Source of the DNA: Vreelandella azerica
GTDB lineage: Bacteria > Pseudomonadota > Gammaproteobacteria > Pseudomonadales > Halomonadaceae
Length of the DNA stretch: 64,000 nucleotides
Assembly: GCF_013112225.1 (NCBI RefSeq)
Contig: NZ_JABFHI010000003.1
Span: forward strand, 248,001 to 312,000
Reading direction: 5' to 3'
Position 1 is the first letter of the stretch, and each line of letters begins with the position of its first letter. The notes beneath the pieces are model-generated. The model was not told the origin of the DNA. It was given only the letters and a program-made list of their open reading frames with translations, and did no database searches. Both the position numbers and the translations under genes were made by a program. Shown piece after piece: positions 29,658-37,764 of this stretch.

Positions 29658-29806
29658 GATGTATCTCCTCGTTGAGTTACATCTTTATACCCTATAATTA
29701 TTGCATAGGCACTTAGTTGATGAAGTTTCAGATGTGTTCATCCTCAAGCTGGGTGAGCAGGTATGGCGAACGAAATTCGGCTGGCCAATCTTGTGTGCAG
29801 CCTGAA

Positions 29807-29890
29807 ATCTAACAATCGCAGGCACAGCGACGGCTTCTTCATTGCGGCTGCGCCTCCATTACAAAGCCGCGCGTGCTGCGGGCGTTGGGC
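29807..29890 (+). other. attC-like integron recombination site 1
   Basis: The 84-base stretch begins with ATCTAAC (fits RYYYAAC) and ends with GTTGGGC (fits GTTRRRY), the two core boxes of integron attC sites. Between them the arms pair as an imperfect hairpin: AAC, CGCAG, CAC, GCG and GGCTT on the left match the right arm, with an unpaired G in CGCAG(G)CAC on the left arm, the place of the extrahelical bases that set attC orientation. It starts next to the stop codon of the small ORF and ends 19 bases before the next ATG, as in a cassette array. No integrase gene is in the window. Confidence 0.75.
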
Positions 29891-30113
29891 GTGATAATTA
29901 GGGTCTCATATGAGTGACGGAATCAAGAAAATTGACTTGATCAAAAATATGGCGGTTTTTCAGAACTTCCGATGGGCGTCGTCTCTGCGGGATCACGGCA
30001 ACAACATCGCTGAGTTTAAAAAGATCAACATTTTTTATGGCCGGAACTACTCTGGTAAGTGCCTATGCAATAATTATAGGGTATAAAGATGTAACTCAAC
30101 GAGGAGATACATC

Positions 30114-30515
30114 ATGTCCAAGCCGTTACGCTTCATCTCTTTGACACCAGACCAACAGCGCATTGTAAATAACGCTTATCAGTACGGTGAAAAGCGAGCC
30201 TTACGCCGTCGCGCTCATGCCATCTTATTGAGCCATAAAGGGCACACGATCAATCAAATTCGTGACATTCTCGGGGTCAAGCGCGATACGGTATCGACAT
30301 GGCTATCCCAGTGGGAAGCAGACGGTATTGACGGTCTGCAAGACAAACCCCGCGACGGGCGGCCAAACCTTCTCAATGATGGCGAGATAGCGTTATTGCA
30401 GCAGCTTGTTGAAGATCATCCTCATCAGTTGCCGGTGCTGCATGCCAAGTTTCAAGAAAAAACCGGGAAAGTGGTCAGTCGAGATACCCTACGTCGTGCT
30501 CTAAAAAAACGGTAA
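30114..30515 (+). CDS. IS630 transposase, first frame (HTH part), copy 2
   Basis: Protein-identical to the copy at 29256-29657: a 133-residue helix-turn-helix part ending RALKKR. The coding sequence ends right after the A7 run at 30503-30509, where reading one A fewer would continue as KNGNSCKRVRYSLKARRDE into the DDE frame. An AGGAG site lies upstream of the ATG. Confidence 0.88.
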   Translation: MSKPLRFISLTPDQQRIVNNAYQYGEKRALRRRAHAILLSHKGHTINQIRDILGVKRDTVSTWLSQWEADGIDGLQDKPRDGRPNLLNDGEIALLQQLVEDHPHQLPVLHAKFQEKTGKVVSRDTLRRALKKR

Positions 30516-30597
30516 CAGTTGTAAACGTGTTCGCTACTCGCTGAAGGCACGGCGTGACGAGACAGATTTCCGCAATACGCAAGGCCTGATCAACGCA

Positions 30598-31128
30598 TTG
30601 AAAGAATGGGAAGACAGCGGCACCTGTGATCTTTACTTCTTTGATGAAACTGGATTTTCGCAGTCTTCATCACTGCCTTATGCATGGAGCCCAATAGGGC
30701 AACCCTGGGAAGTCACTGCTTACTCTCATAGCAAGAGATTGAATGTATTAGGTTTTTTATCCAGAAAAGGGATGTTCTTTCATCATATGACAATGGACAC
30801 GGTGAATAGTGAAACGGTTATAGAGGCGTTTGACCAATTTGCAGCACAGAAAGATCCTGATGCCTTCGCTGTTGTTGTGCTAGACAATGCCAAAATGCAT
30901 CACTCCAAGGCATTTCGACGGAAAATCATTGATTGGATGACCCACCGTATTCACCTGATTTATCTGTCGCCATACTCGCCTGAGTTGAATCTGATCGAAA
31001 TTCTTTGGCGTGAAATCAAATATCGCTGGTTACCACTGACGGCCTATAGCTCTTTCGATAGGCTCTGTCAGGCGGTGAAAGGCGTCTGTAACGGTTATGG
31101 CGTAGATAACACGATAACTTTTGCATAA
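30598..31128 (+). CDS. IS630 transposase, second frame (DDE domain), copy 2
   Basis: Protein-identical to the copy at 28643-29173. The 176 residues hold the DDE catalytic residues (DETGFSQ, LDNAKMH, NLIEILW). In frame the coding region extends back to the A7 slippage site near 30509, so this is the second part of a fused transposase rather than an independent gene. Confidence 0.88.
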   Translation: MKEWEDSGTCDLYFFDETGFSQSSSLPYAWSPIGQPWEVTAYSHSKRLNVLGFLSRKGMFFHHMTMDTVNSETVIEAFDQFAAQKDPDAFAVVVLDNAKMHHSKAFRRKIIDWMTHRIHLIYLSPYSPELNLIEILWREIKYRWLPLTAYSSFDRLCQAVKGVCNGYGVDNTITFA

Positions 31129-32900
31129 CTACTTAAAACAACGCTCTCGCGGATTTTCAGAGCTCTCGAAACCGGTACGATCTCAGACAAATATAGTTCA
31201 CCTGAGTTTCAATTGGCTTTTGATGGCGGCAGCACTGCCATGCAAAATTCATTAAGCAATCATGGTCAAGTCTTTCGGGTTTTCAATGAGGACTTTGTCC
31301 GGGACAACCTTCGGTTCATTGTTGATGACGAGCAGACGATTAATTCATTCGCCATCTTGGGGGAAGACAATACAAAGCTTGAGGAGGAAATCGAAAAGCA
31401 TGAAGTCGAACTTGGCAGCGAAGAGGACAAGTCTGGACTGCTGGGAGAATTCCACGGGGCTGAAGAAAAATTCAAAGGAGCCCAAAAAGACCATGGCGAC
31501 AAGTCGTCAGAATTGGAGGGAAAGTTACGTGATAAAGCCAATAAGGCAGGCACTGGAATCAAGCACAATAAAACGTTTGGTGATGCCAACTACAATGTTC
31601 CTAAAATAAAAGCAGACATCTCGACTGTTACCAAAGACACTTATTCTCAGCTTTCTGATGAGCAGGTTGTCAAGTTTCATTACCTTCTCAGAGAAGAACC
31701 CAAATCAGAAATCCCTGAATCATCAACTTTCAATCTACAATACTCTGCTATCGATTCAAAAACTAAAGAGTTAATCGAAAAAAGATTCAGGCATCTGATC
31801 CCATTCAGGAATTGCTAAACGATGCGGCTTTGGCCACTTGGGTGAGGGCTGGTCGGGGCCACCATCAAGAGAAAAGAGATACGTGTGCATTTTGTGGCAG
31901 CGATCTTCCTGACGATTTGTGGGAGAAGCTGGACAAGCATTTTAATCAGGAGTCTGAAGAGCTTCGTCAAGCATTGGAAACCCTGCTTGGATCGATTGAA
32001 CATGAGCGGTCACGAGTTCCCAATCTACTGAAAATCAAGAATTCTGATTTCTATTCTAATTTCTCCGCTGACTTGGATTCGCTGGCAGAACAGTTATCAA
32101 CCCAATCAACTTCTTACTGTACAAGCCTGAACTTCATAAAAAAGCAGATCGAAAAACGGAAAAACGACATTTTTACACCTCTCGAATTTGATGCACCTGA
32201 GTCCGTTGAAGATGCTTTGAATGCGGTCAGGGATTCGTATGAGCAGCTCAGAAACGAATCTAACCAGCTTACAGCTTCACTAAGCGCCGATCAATCTAAA
32301 GCTCGTGCAGCTCTCCGCCTCCATGAGGTTTATACATTCATAAACGACATTAAGTATGGAGACGAGTGTACGGCCATTGAGGGATTGAATGTGGCTATGG
32401 GCAAAGCGGAGGACGCTAAAAACACCGCAAAAGAAAAAGTTGATGTAAAACGAGAAAAGATCGCTGAACTGAAGGCCCAGTTAAAAGATGAAAGCAAGGG
32501 AGCGGATCGGGTAAACGATTATCTGAACAATTTTTTCGGCCACCAGTCACTCTCACTCAAAGCCATTGAAGAAACCCCGGGGGACGCGTCATCTGGATAC
32601 CGGTTTGAGGTAACTCGAAACGACAAAAAAGCATTCCATCTCAGCGAGGGCGAATGCAGCCTGATAGCTTTCTGTTACTTCATGGCTAAGCTTGAAGATA
32701 TAGAAACTAAAGGTAACCAGCCGATCATCTGGATCGATGATCCCATTTCCAGCTTGGATGCAAACCATATCTTTTTTGTCTACAGCCTTATTAATGCTGA
32801 GATTGTAACGCCGGAGAAATATGAAGATGGCGGTGAGATCAAGGAACGTGACCGTTTTAAGCAGTTATTTATTTCGACTCACAATCTGGATTTTTTGAAG

Positions 32901-33996
32901 GGCGGATGCAGGCTCTGAGTGCAACACACTCATTGGATGGTTGATGGGCTTTCATGGTACTTGGCCATCAGCTCGCTCATCACTTCTATCGGACATTTAA
33001 AATCAAAGCGTTTTCGAGGCCGCATATTCAGCTCAAAGGCAATGGCATCCAGCTCTTCCTGGCTATGTACTGAAAGGTCTGTTCCTTTCGGTAAATATTG
33101 ACGGATAAGGCCATTGATATCTCGTTGGCTCCCCGTTGCCAGGGGCTATGGGGATCGCAAAAGTAAATCGCAACACCGGTTTCTTGAGTAATTTTTGCAT
33201 GGTGTGTCATTTCACGCCCCTGATCATAGGTCATGCTTTTTCGAGCGGTGGTCGGCATTCGGTTCAGAGCAGCACTAAAGCCTGCTACAGCGGATGTGGC
33301 GGTGGCGTCGTCCATTTTTGCGAGGATCAGATAGCCACTGCTAAGTTCTACCAAGGTGCCTACCGCGGACGCGTTATTCTTACCTTTGATCAGGTCGCCT
33401 TCCCAGTGGCCGGGCATTTCACGCTTACTGACCTCGGGCGGACGTAAGTGAATGCTGACCATGTCAGGGATCTGACCACGTCGATCCACTTCGCCACGGC
33501 GAGGCTTACGCGTGGTTTTTCCTTGTCGCAAACAGTGAATCAGCTCCTTGCGCAGGTGGCCAACGGGCAGTGCATAAATAGCCGTATATATCGTCTCTCG
33601 GCAGACGTAGGCATCGCTTAGGTCAGGTAATTTCATGGCCTTGAGCTTGCCGCTAATCTGTTCGGGAGACAAGCGTCGCCGCAACATATAAACGATGAGG
33701 TCAAACCGCTCGGTGCCTGGCAAAAGCTTACGCGCAGGACGACAGACCACTCGACGCTTTTCTCGCTGACGTTGGGCGTGCCGGGCACAGTAACCGTTCT
33801 GGGCCATTTGGTTACGGCGTATTTCACGAGATATGGTTGAAGGAGCTCGCCCTAAGAGCTGGGCAATATGCCGAAGGCTCATCCCTTGGGCTTGACCCAC
33901 TTGGATGTTGGCACGTTCTTCAATGCTGAGTTCGAGGTAAGACATGGGACAACACCTTAGCGAAATACTCAGGTGTTGCACTCAGTTTCTGCGGCC
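32901..33996 (-). mobile_element. IS30-family insertion sequence
   Basis: A 1096-base element inserted after the H-loop of the ATPase gene. The ends carry the inverted repeat CTGAGTGCAACAC (32915-32927) and its complement (33973-33985), with weaker matching (GG..GCAG) out to the boundaries. AAG at 32898-32900 and 33997-33999 is the proposed 3-base target duplication; removing 1099 bases on this basis restores the ATPase frame exactly (DFLKKYLKRLPG). The boundaries rest on this frame argument plus the repeats. Confidence 0.8.
32930..33945 (-). pseudogene. IS30-family transposase (frameshifted)
   Basis: Starts MSYLELSIEERANIQVGQAQGMS with the IS30 N-terminal helix-turn-helix (HIAQLLGRAPSTISREIRRN), and has the DDE core (GHWEGDLIKG, MTYDQGREMTHH, YFCDPHSPWQRGANE). 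Near 33118-33121 a base is missing: adding one A gives the usual NINGLIRQYLPKGTDLSVHSQEELDAI tail and a stop at 32930. The full product would be about 338 residues. Without correction the frame ends early with an unrelated tail. It may be inactive, or the base may be a sequencing error as elsewhere in the window. Confidence 0.85.
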
Positions 33997-34550
33997 AAGA
34001 AGTATCTGAAGAGGCTTCCCGGCGCTTTGAAAAAAAACAAGTCTCAATACTTTATCATTGCCCGAGCAGATCAAGTCAGTGACATTTCATTAATGCCTCG
34101 ATACCTGAAAGACTACGTCACGGAGTTTAATTATCTGTTTCATCAAATTTATAAATGCGCCTACGCCCAGATCGAGTGTGATGAAAATCATGATTGCTAC
34201 TACAACTTTGGGAATAATGCCCGAAAGTTCCTTGAAGCATTCTTGTACTACAAATACCCCAATGCCGTAGAAAAAGATGATAAGTTGGCGCGTTTTTTCG
34301 GAGATGATGCATTGGCTGCGTCACTAACGGATCGCATCAACAATGAGTTCTCCCATTTAGCGGGTGTATTTGAGAGGAGTGTTTTACCTATTGATGTTCC
34401 AGAGATGAAGACAACAGCAAACTTCATTTTGCGGAAAATCAGGGAAAAGGACCCCGATCAGTATTCAGCATTGCTTCAAAGTATCGGCGAATAAAACGCC
34501 CAACTTTAGCGTTACGTGTACAAAAACATCCTTTTGGAGCTGGGCCTTAG

Positions 34551-35479
34551 ATGAGAGCTATAGAGAAAATAGAGCTGTTGGAAAAAATTGCTCAAGAGCT
34601 TCAATCCCGAATGACATTTTCGGAAATAGACATCTTTTTGATGCTCACAGAGTCGAGTACACTGGGATAGTTCCAAGTGCCAACAGCAAACGCATTTACG
34701 CCAAGGAAGTGCTGGCAAAAGAGAGTGACGATCTAATCTTGAAGATCGCAGAAGAGCTTGAAATTCTACATAATTTTTCAACGAAATTGCCACTCGAAGC
34801 AACTTTCTGGAAACCAGGCTTCTTTCGACTATTCCTCACCCATCTTGCTTCATTCAAGGTTCAGACGTCTCACCTACAATCAGTTCTCAAAAGATATGCT
34901 ATATCCGCTTTCGTTGCTCATGAAGATATTGAACCATCTCGGGAGTGGCAGCAGGAAATTGAGGCAGGGCTCGCAACGATGGATGCGCTTGCGGCTATCT
35001 TAATGGATGGTTTTAAAGAGAGTAATTGGTGCGATCAAGAAATCGGCGTGGCCGTCGGTAGGGATGTTTTAATCATACCAATCCGAAAAGGCATGGACCC
35101 TTATGGTTTTATTGGAAAGTACCAAGGTATTCAAGGGGTAAACAAAACCGTCGGTGAGGTTGCTGAGCAAGTATTTATCACGATCGTTAAGTCTCCAAAA
35201 ACACGATCTAAAATGTTGCTCGCATTATGTAACGCCATAGGTCAATCAACAGATATTGGTGAGGCACTGGATAAAGTTACCATTCTGAAGTCCGTCGATG
35301 CTGTCCCGCAGGATAATCTGGAGAACCTGAAGGACAGAGTGAAAGACAACAGTGTCCTATCTGAATCTGAAAAGTTCTTGGCATCATTTAATGAAATGCT
35401 CGCAAAATTTGGAGTCGCTAAGCTTGTGCTAGTCGAGACAAAAGCTGAAGTAGAGTGGGACGATGACATACCATTCTGA
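34551..35479 (+). CDS. TIR-domain protein, candidate defence effector (frameshifted)
   Basis: Corrected length 309 residues, starting MRAIEKIELLEKIAQELQSRM. Adding one T to the T5 run at 34635-34639 joins the start to DAHRVEYTGIVPSANSKRIYAK. The first 115 or so residues are a helical region I do not recognise. A TIR domain follows (about 118-215): YAISAFVAHEDIEPSREWQQ, LAAILMDGF, NWCDQEIGVAVGRDVLIIPIR, with WCDQE fitting the WxxxE motif whose Glu is catalytic in TIR NADases. A C-terminal region of about 80 residues ends DDDIPF. It is 56 bases after the ATPase gene with no attC between them, so the two probably form one cassette operon. NAD depletion on infection is the inferred role. Confidence 0.83.
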
Positions 35480-35488
35480 TCTAGACCC

Positions 35489-35548
35489 ACGTAACAAGTA
35501 CGGTCAAGGGACGCTCCTGACGTCGCGCCCCTGCCGTTGGCGTTATAT
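35489..35548 (+). other. attC-like integron recombination site 2
   Basis: A 60-base site 10 bases after the TIR gene stop. TAAC (35492-35495) pairs with GTTA (35542-35545), and the left arm ACGG(T)CAAGGG(A)CGC (35500-35514) pairs with the right arm GCGCCCCTGCCGT (35525-35537) leaving T and A unpaired on the left, the expected extrahelical-base side. The outer boxes ACGTAAC and GTTATAT deviate from strict RYYYAAC/GTTRRRY. Orientation agrees with site 1. Confidence 0.62.
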
Positions 35549-35745
35549 CAGCATTACCTTAACTTCCGCTTTTGGCCGATAGCGGCCAAGACACCTGTGG
35601 TGATCAAGAACCTCTTCATTCCCAGCATCGATGAATTTGCAGTGGAGATACGCCTTCAGTCTTGAGCGGAGGCGAGATGGGCAAGTATCAGCGTTGGCAA
35701 ACTACTGTATGACTAGGTTGCGAGGCGGTGCTATGCCCTCTTATC
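35549..35745 (+). other. Non-coding stretch after attC-like site 2
   Basis: No convincing gene on either strand. A short inverted repeat TTGGCC/GGCCAA is present at 35572-35589. The rest may be a decayed cassette. The Fic promoter region follows. Confidence 0.35.
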
Positions 35746-35814
35746 TACTAAAATTCTGATCATTAGTATTAATTTATCGTGCCCTTCCATATACTAATCT
35801 GACTAAAATTAGTA
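35746..35814. promoter_or_regulatory. Two operator-like inverted repeats upstream of the Fic gene
   Basis: TACTAAA-N9-ATTAGTA (35746-35768) and TACTAAT-N9-ATTAGTA (35792-35814) share sequence and spacer length. The second is a perfect 7-base repeat ending 15 bases before the Fic start. Two matching sites suggest a dimeric repressor; the Fic protein's own C-terminal winged-helix-like region is a candidate. Confidence 0.6.
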
Positions 35815-35829
35815 ACAAAGGTGGTCTCG

Positions 35830-37152
35830 ATGAAGGTACCTGTCTCTCCACCACCTAAAGAAAGGCTGCTTGAGCTGCTTAAAAGTGGTGATATTGCGAA
35901 AATAGCGTTGCTATTCGGTGGCACGGTGGGGCCGACAGACAGCAAAGGGCGTTACCTGCACTGGGACAAGCTCAGGCATCTGGCGATGCCAGAAGGTTAT
36001 GATGCCGAGCTTTACTGGCTGGCCATGCGCCATGCGCGGGAGAGTATTTCAAAAGACCTACCCTTCAAAGACAAGCAGGGGGCGCCCTTTCGGTTTTGCG
36101 TACCGGATACCGTCATGCGCGATATCCTCTGGATAAGCGAAAATGCCACGGGCGCTATCCAGGCGGACAGCCGCATCTCAGACCCGCAAACAAAGCAAAC
36201 CTACCTGATCAACTCCCTGATTGAAGAAGCGATTAGCTCCAGCCAACTGGAAGGCGCTGCCACCACCCGCCAGGTGGCCAAGGATATGCTGCGTTCAGGC
36301 AGAGCACCAAAGGATCATTCAGAAAAAATGATTCGTAATAACTACAATGCCATGCGCTTTATTCGCGAGTACAAGGATGAAACGCTCACAAAATCAATGA
36401 TCTGTGAACTGCATAGAATAGTGACAGAAGATACCTTACCTGCTGGAAACGAAGATAAAGCAGGTGTTTTTCGCGGGCAGGATGACGATATCAGGGTTTA
36501 CTCACTGGATGACAAGCTGCTACATACGCCGCCAGCCTATCAACAGCTTGATGACCGTATTCAGCAGCTATGTGACTTTGTTAATTCAGAAAGTGACAGC
36601 GGGACGAGTTTTATACCGCCGGTTATCAAGGCCATTGTTGTCCACTTCATGATTGGCTATGACCATCCCTTTGTGGATGGAAATGGTAGAACAGCGCGGG
36701 CGCTTTTCTATTGGGTGATGGCGAAGGAAGGGTATTGGTTGATGGAGTATATCTCCATCTCCCGGGTGTTAAAGCAGGCGCCGGCACAGTACATGGCGGC
36801 TTATCTGCACACTGAAACGGATGGTAATGATGTGACCTATTTCATTATCCATCAGCTTGAAGTGATCAAAAAATCGATTGCTGACCTGCATCGCTATCTT
36901 GCAGATAAGGCAGGCGAGGTCAGAGAGGCTGAAAAAATTCTCAAGAAATCACAGCTCAACGGATTACTGAATCACCGTCAATTAGGGCTTTTAAAAAATG
37001 CGCTGGATAATCCAGGCATGGAATACACGATCAAGTCCCACCAAAATGCGCATGGCATCGCGTATCAAACGGCACGCACCGACTTGCTGGCGCTAGCGGA
37101 CAAATACCATCTACTGAAAAAATACAAAATCGGTAAAAAGACGTTTTTATAG
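35830..37152 (+). CDS. Fic domain protein (AMPylase-like) with C-terminal winged helix
   Basis: A 440-residue protein. An autoinhibitory helix of class II Fic proteins is seen at SSSQLEGAATT ([S/T]xxxE[G/N] motif). The Fic active-site motif is HPFVDGNGRTAR (about residue 275), preceded by the flap region. Such enzymes transfer AMP or related groups to target proteins. The C-terminal 65 residues (LLNHRQLGLLKNAL, then GIAYQTARTDLLALADKYHLL) look like a winged helix-turn-helix. I prefer the ATG at 35830; GTG at 35821 is in frame. It is a single gene behind two operator-like repeats, in the accessory island. Confidence 0.87.
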   Translation: MKVPVSPPPKERLLELLKSGDIAKIALLFGGTVGPTDSKGRYLHWDKLRHLAMPEGYDAELYWLAMRHARESISKDLPFKDKQGAPFRFCVPDTVMRDILWISENATGAIQADSRISDPQTKQTYLINSLIEEAISSSQLEGAATTRQVAKDMLRSGRAPKDHSEKMIRNNYNAMRFIREYKDETLTKSMICELHRIVTEDTLPAGNEDKAGVFRGQDDDIRVYSLDDKLLHTPPAYQQLDDRIQQLCDFVNSESDSGTSFIPPVIKAIVVHFMIGYDHPFVDGNGRTARALFYWVMAKEGYWLMEYISISRVLKQAPAQYMAAYLHTETDGNDVTYFIIHQLEVIKKSIADLHRYLADKAGEVREAEKILKKSQLNGLLNHRQLGLLKNALDNPGMEYTIKSHQNAHGIAYQTARTDLLALADKYHLLKKYKIGKKTFL

Positions 37153-37273
37153 CGCCTGCTAATATGTTGAGTCTGATAAAAAAATGATGCAAGGCTGTAC
37201 TCAATGGCAAGCATGGATGACGACGGCACGGGGGATGTAGTACTGGTGAACCATTCCCGAATCCCCCAGTTCC

Positions 37274-37380
37274 GTCATTCCCGAATGGAGTAATCGGGAA
37301 CCCACCTTGACCTTTCTCGCCAGAGCCTGAAACCCAAGGTCAACATGGATTCTCGCTAAAAGCCTGCGGGAATGACGGGG
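37274..37380 (+). repeat. 107-base repeat, copy A (upstream of higBA)
   Basis: Begins GTCATTCCCGAATGGAG and ends GCGGGAATGACGGGG, so its ends are inverted repeats (TCATTCCCG/CGGGAATGA). It matches copy B at 38124-38230 with only about three differences, in the same orientation. A partial end-like piece (ATTCCCGAATCCCCC) lies just upstream at about 37253-37267. A small palindromic interspersed element (REP- or MITE-like) is inferred. Confidence 0.85.
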
Positions 37381-37431
37381 CGACGGGCCGCACGATATGG
37401 TCGCGTTAATCTCAATCTTACTTGCATTGTT

Positions 37432-37452
37432 GTAGCATGAATACCGTGCTAC
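37432..37452. promoter_or_regulatory. Inverted repeat upstream of higB, candidate HigA operator
   Basis: GTAGCA (37432-37437) and TGCTAC (37447-37452) with a 9-base spacer, ending 9 bases before the higB ATG. Autoregulation by the antitoxin HigA at such a site is standard for higBA operons; binding here is inferred. Confidence 0.5.
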
Positions 37453-37461
37453 CGTTATACC

Positions 37462-37755
37462 ATGATCATTCATTTCAAAGATAAAGGCACGGAAGACGTA
37501 TTCAACGGAGTGGCCTCAAAGGCCGCTCGTAAAGTATGTCCGCAGTCTTTGTGGCGAATCGCGTCAATAAAGCTCGAATTACTTGATTCTGTTGTGCATA
37601 GAGATGAGTTAAAAGTTCCTCCAGGTAACCGCTTGGAATCCTTATCTGGCGACAGAAAGGGGCAGCACAGCATTCGAGTGAACGATCAATACAGGATCTG
37701 TTTTAAATGGACTGACGCTGGGCCCGACGAAGTAGAGTTAACTGATTATCATTAG
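37462..37755 (+). CDS. higB: HigB-type toxin (RelE/ParE superfamily)
   Basis: A 97-residue mRNA-interferase-like toxin. The HigB pattern is clear: MIIHFKDKGTEDVFNG, the helix 'LWRIASIKLELLDS', the PPGNRLESLSGDRKGQHSIRVNDQYRICFKW core with the catalytic-site basic residues, and the VELTDYH end. The toxin gene comes first and the antitoxin 9 bases later, the usual order for higBA. Confidence 0.92.
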   Translation: MIIHFKDKGTEDVFNGVASKAARKVCPQSLWRIASIKLELLDSVVHRDELKVPPGNRLESLSGDRKGQHSIRVNDQYRICFKWTDAGPDEVELTDYH

Positions 37756-37764
37756 AGGTGAAGT

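Larger units (their letters stand above)
28638..29713 (-). mobile_element. IS630-family insertion sequence, copy 1
   Basis: A 1076-base element flanked by the TA target duplication typical of IS630/Tc1-mariner elements (28636-28637 and 29714-29715). Imperfect terminal inverted repeats of about 20 bases are seen: AGTAGTTATGCAAAAGTTAT at the left and AGTGCCTATGCAATAATTAT (reverse complement) at the right. It carries two overlapping-phase transposase frames on the - strand. It has the same length and encodes the same proteins as copy 2 (30058-31133), in opposite orientation. Confidence 0.93.
28605..29805 (+). pseudogene. Small cassette ORF (40 codons) split by an IS630 element
   Basis: An ATG at 28605 with AGGAG about 11 bases upstream opens a frame (MSVGRVFMEEL) that runs into IS630 copy 1 at the TA of 28636-28637. 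Taking out the element and one TA joins it to VDEVSDVFILKLGEQVW... and a TGA at 29803-29805, for a 40-residue product. The stop lies directly before the attC-like site at 29807, as expected for an integron cassette gene. I do not recognise the product. The alternative is that this is a chance frame, but exact restoration and the stop position favour a real small ORF. Confidence 0.5.
30058..31133 (+). mobile_element. IS630-family insertion sequence, copy 2
   Basis: A 1076-base element with TA duplications at 30056-30057 and 31134-31135, the same ends and the same transposase proteins as copy 1 but in + orientation. It is inserted inside the Walker A codons of the ATPase gene. Matching copies in inverted orientation suggest recent transposition and could promote inversion of the 344 bases between them. 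Confidence 0.94.
29910..34494 (+). pseudogene. SMC/Rad50-like ABC ATPase, AAA_13 (PrrC/RloC-like) group, broken by two IS elements
   Basis: Starts at ATG 29910 (MSDGIKKIDLIKNMAVFQNF). IS630 copy 2 is inserted after the Gly codon of Walker A: removing it and one TA restores GRNYSGKTTLSRIF. A base is missing in the A6 run at 31778-31783. An IS30-type element interrupts again at 32901-33996. Removing both elements with one target copy each and adding one A gives 2409 bases, an 802-residue protein. It has Walker A (near 44-51), coiled coils, a zinc-hook-like CAFC (Cys near 300 and 303), the ABC signature HLSEGE (near 552), Walker B and D-loop WIDDPISSLD (near 581), the H-loop FISTHNLDF and a conserved C-terminal region (FGNNARKFLEAFLYY, NNEFSHLAG). 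This group includes anti-phage ATPases; defence is inferred. Confidence 0.82.

Noticed and set aside
34498..34550. An attC site between the ATPase and TIR genes, suggested by GCCCAAC at 34498-34504.
   Set aside because: No matching GTTRRRY box and no pairing arm could be found before the TIR start, so the two genes appear to share one cassette.
37201..37473. A 90-codon open frame on the - strand across the repeat before higB.
   Set aside because: It mostly translates the interspersed repeat and the higB promoter and has no ribosome binding site.
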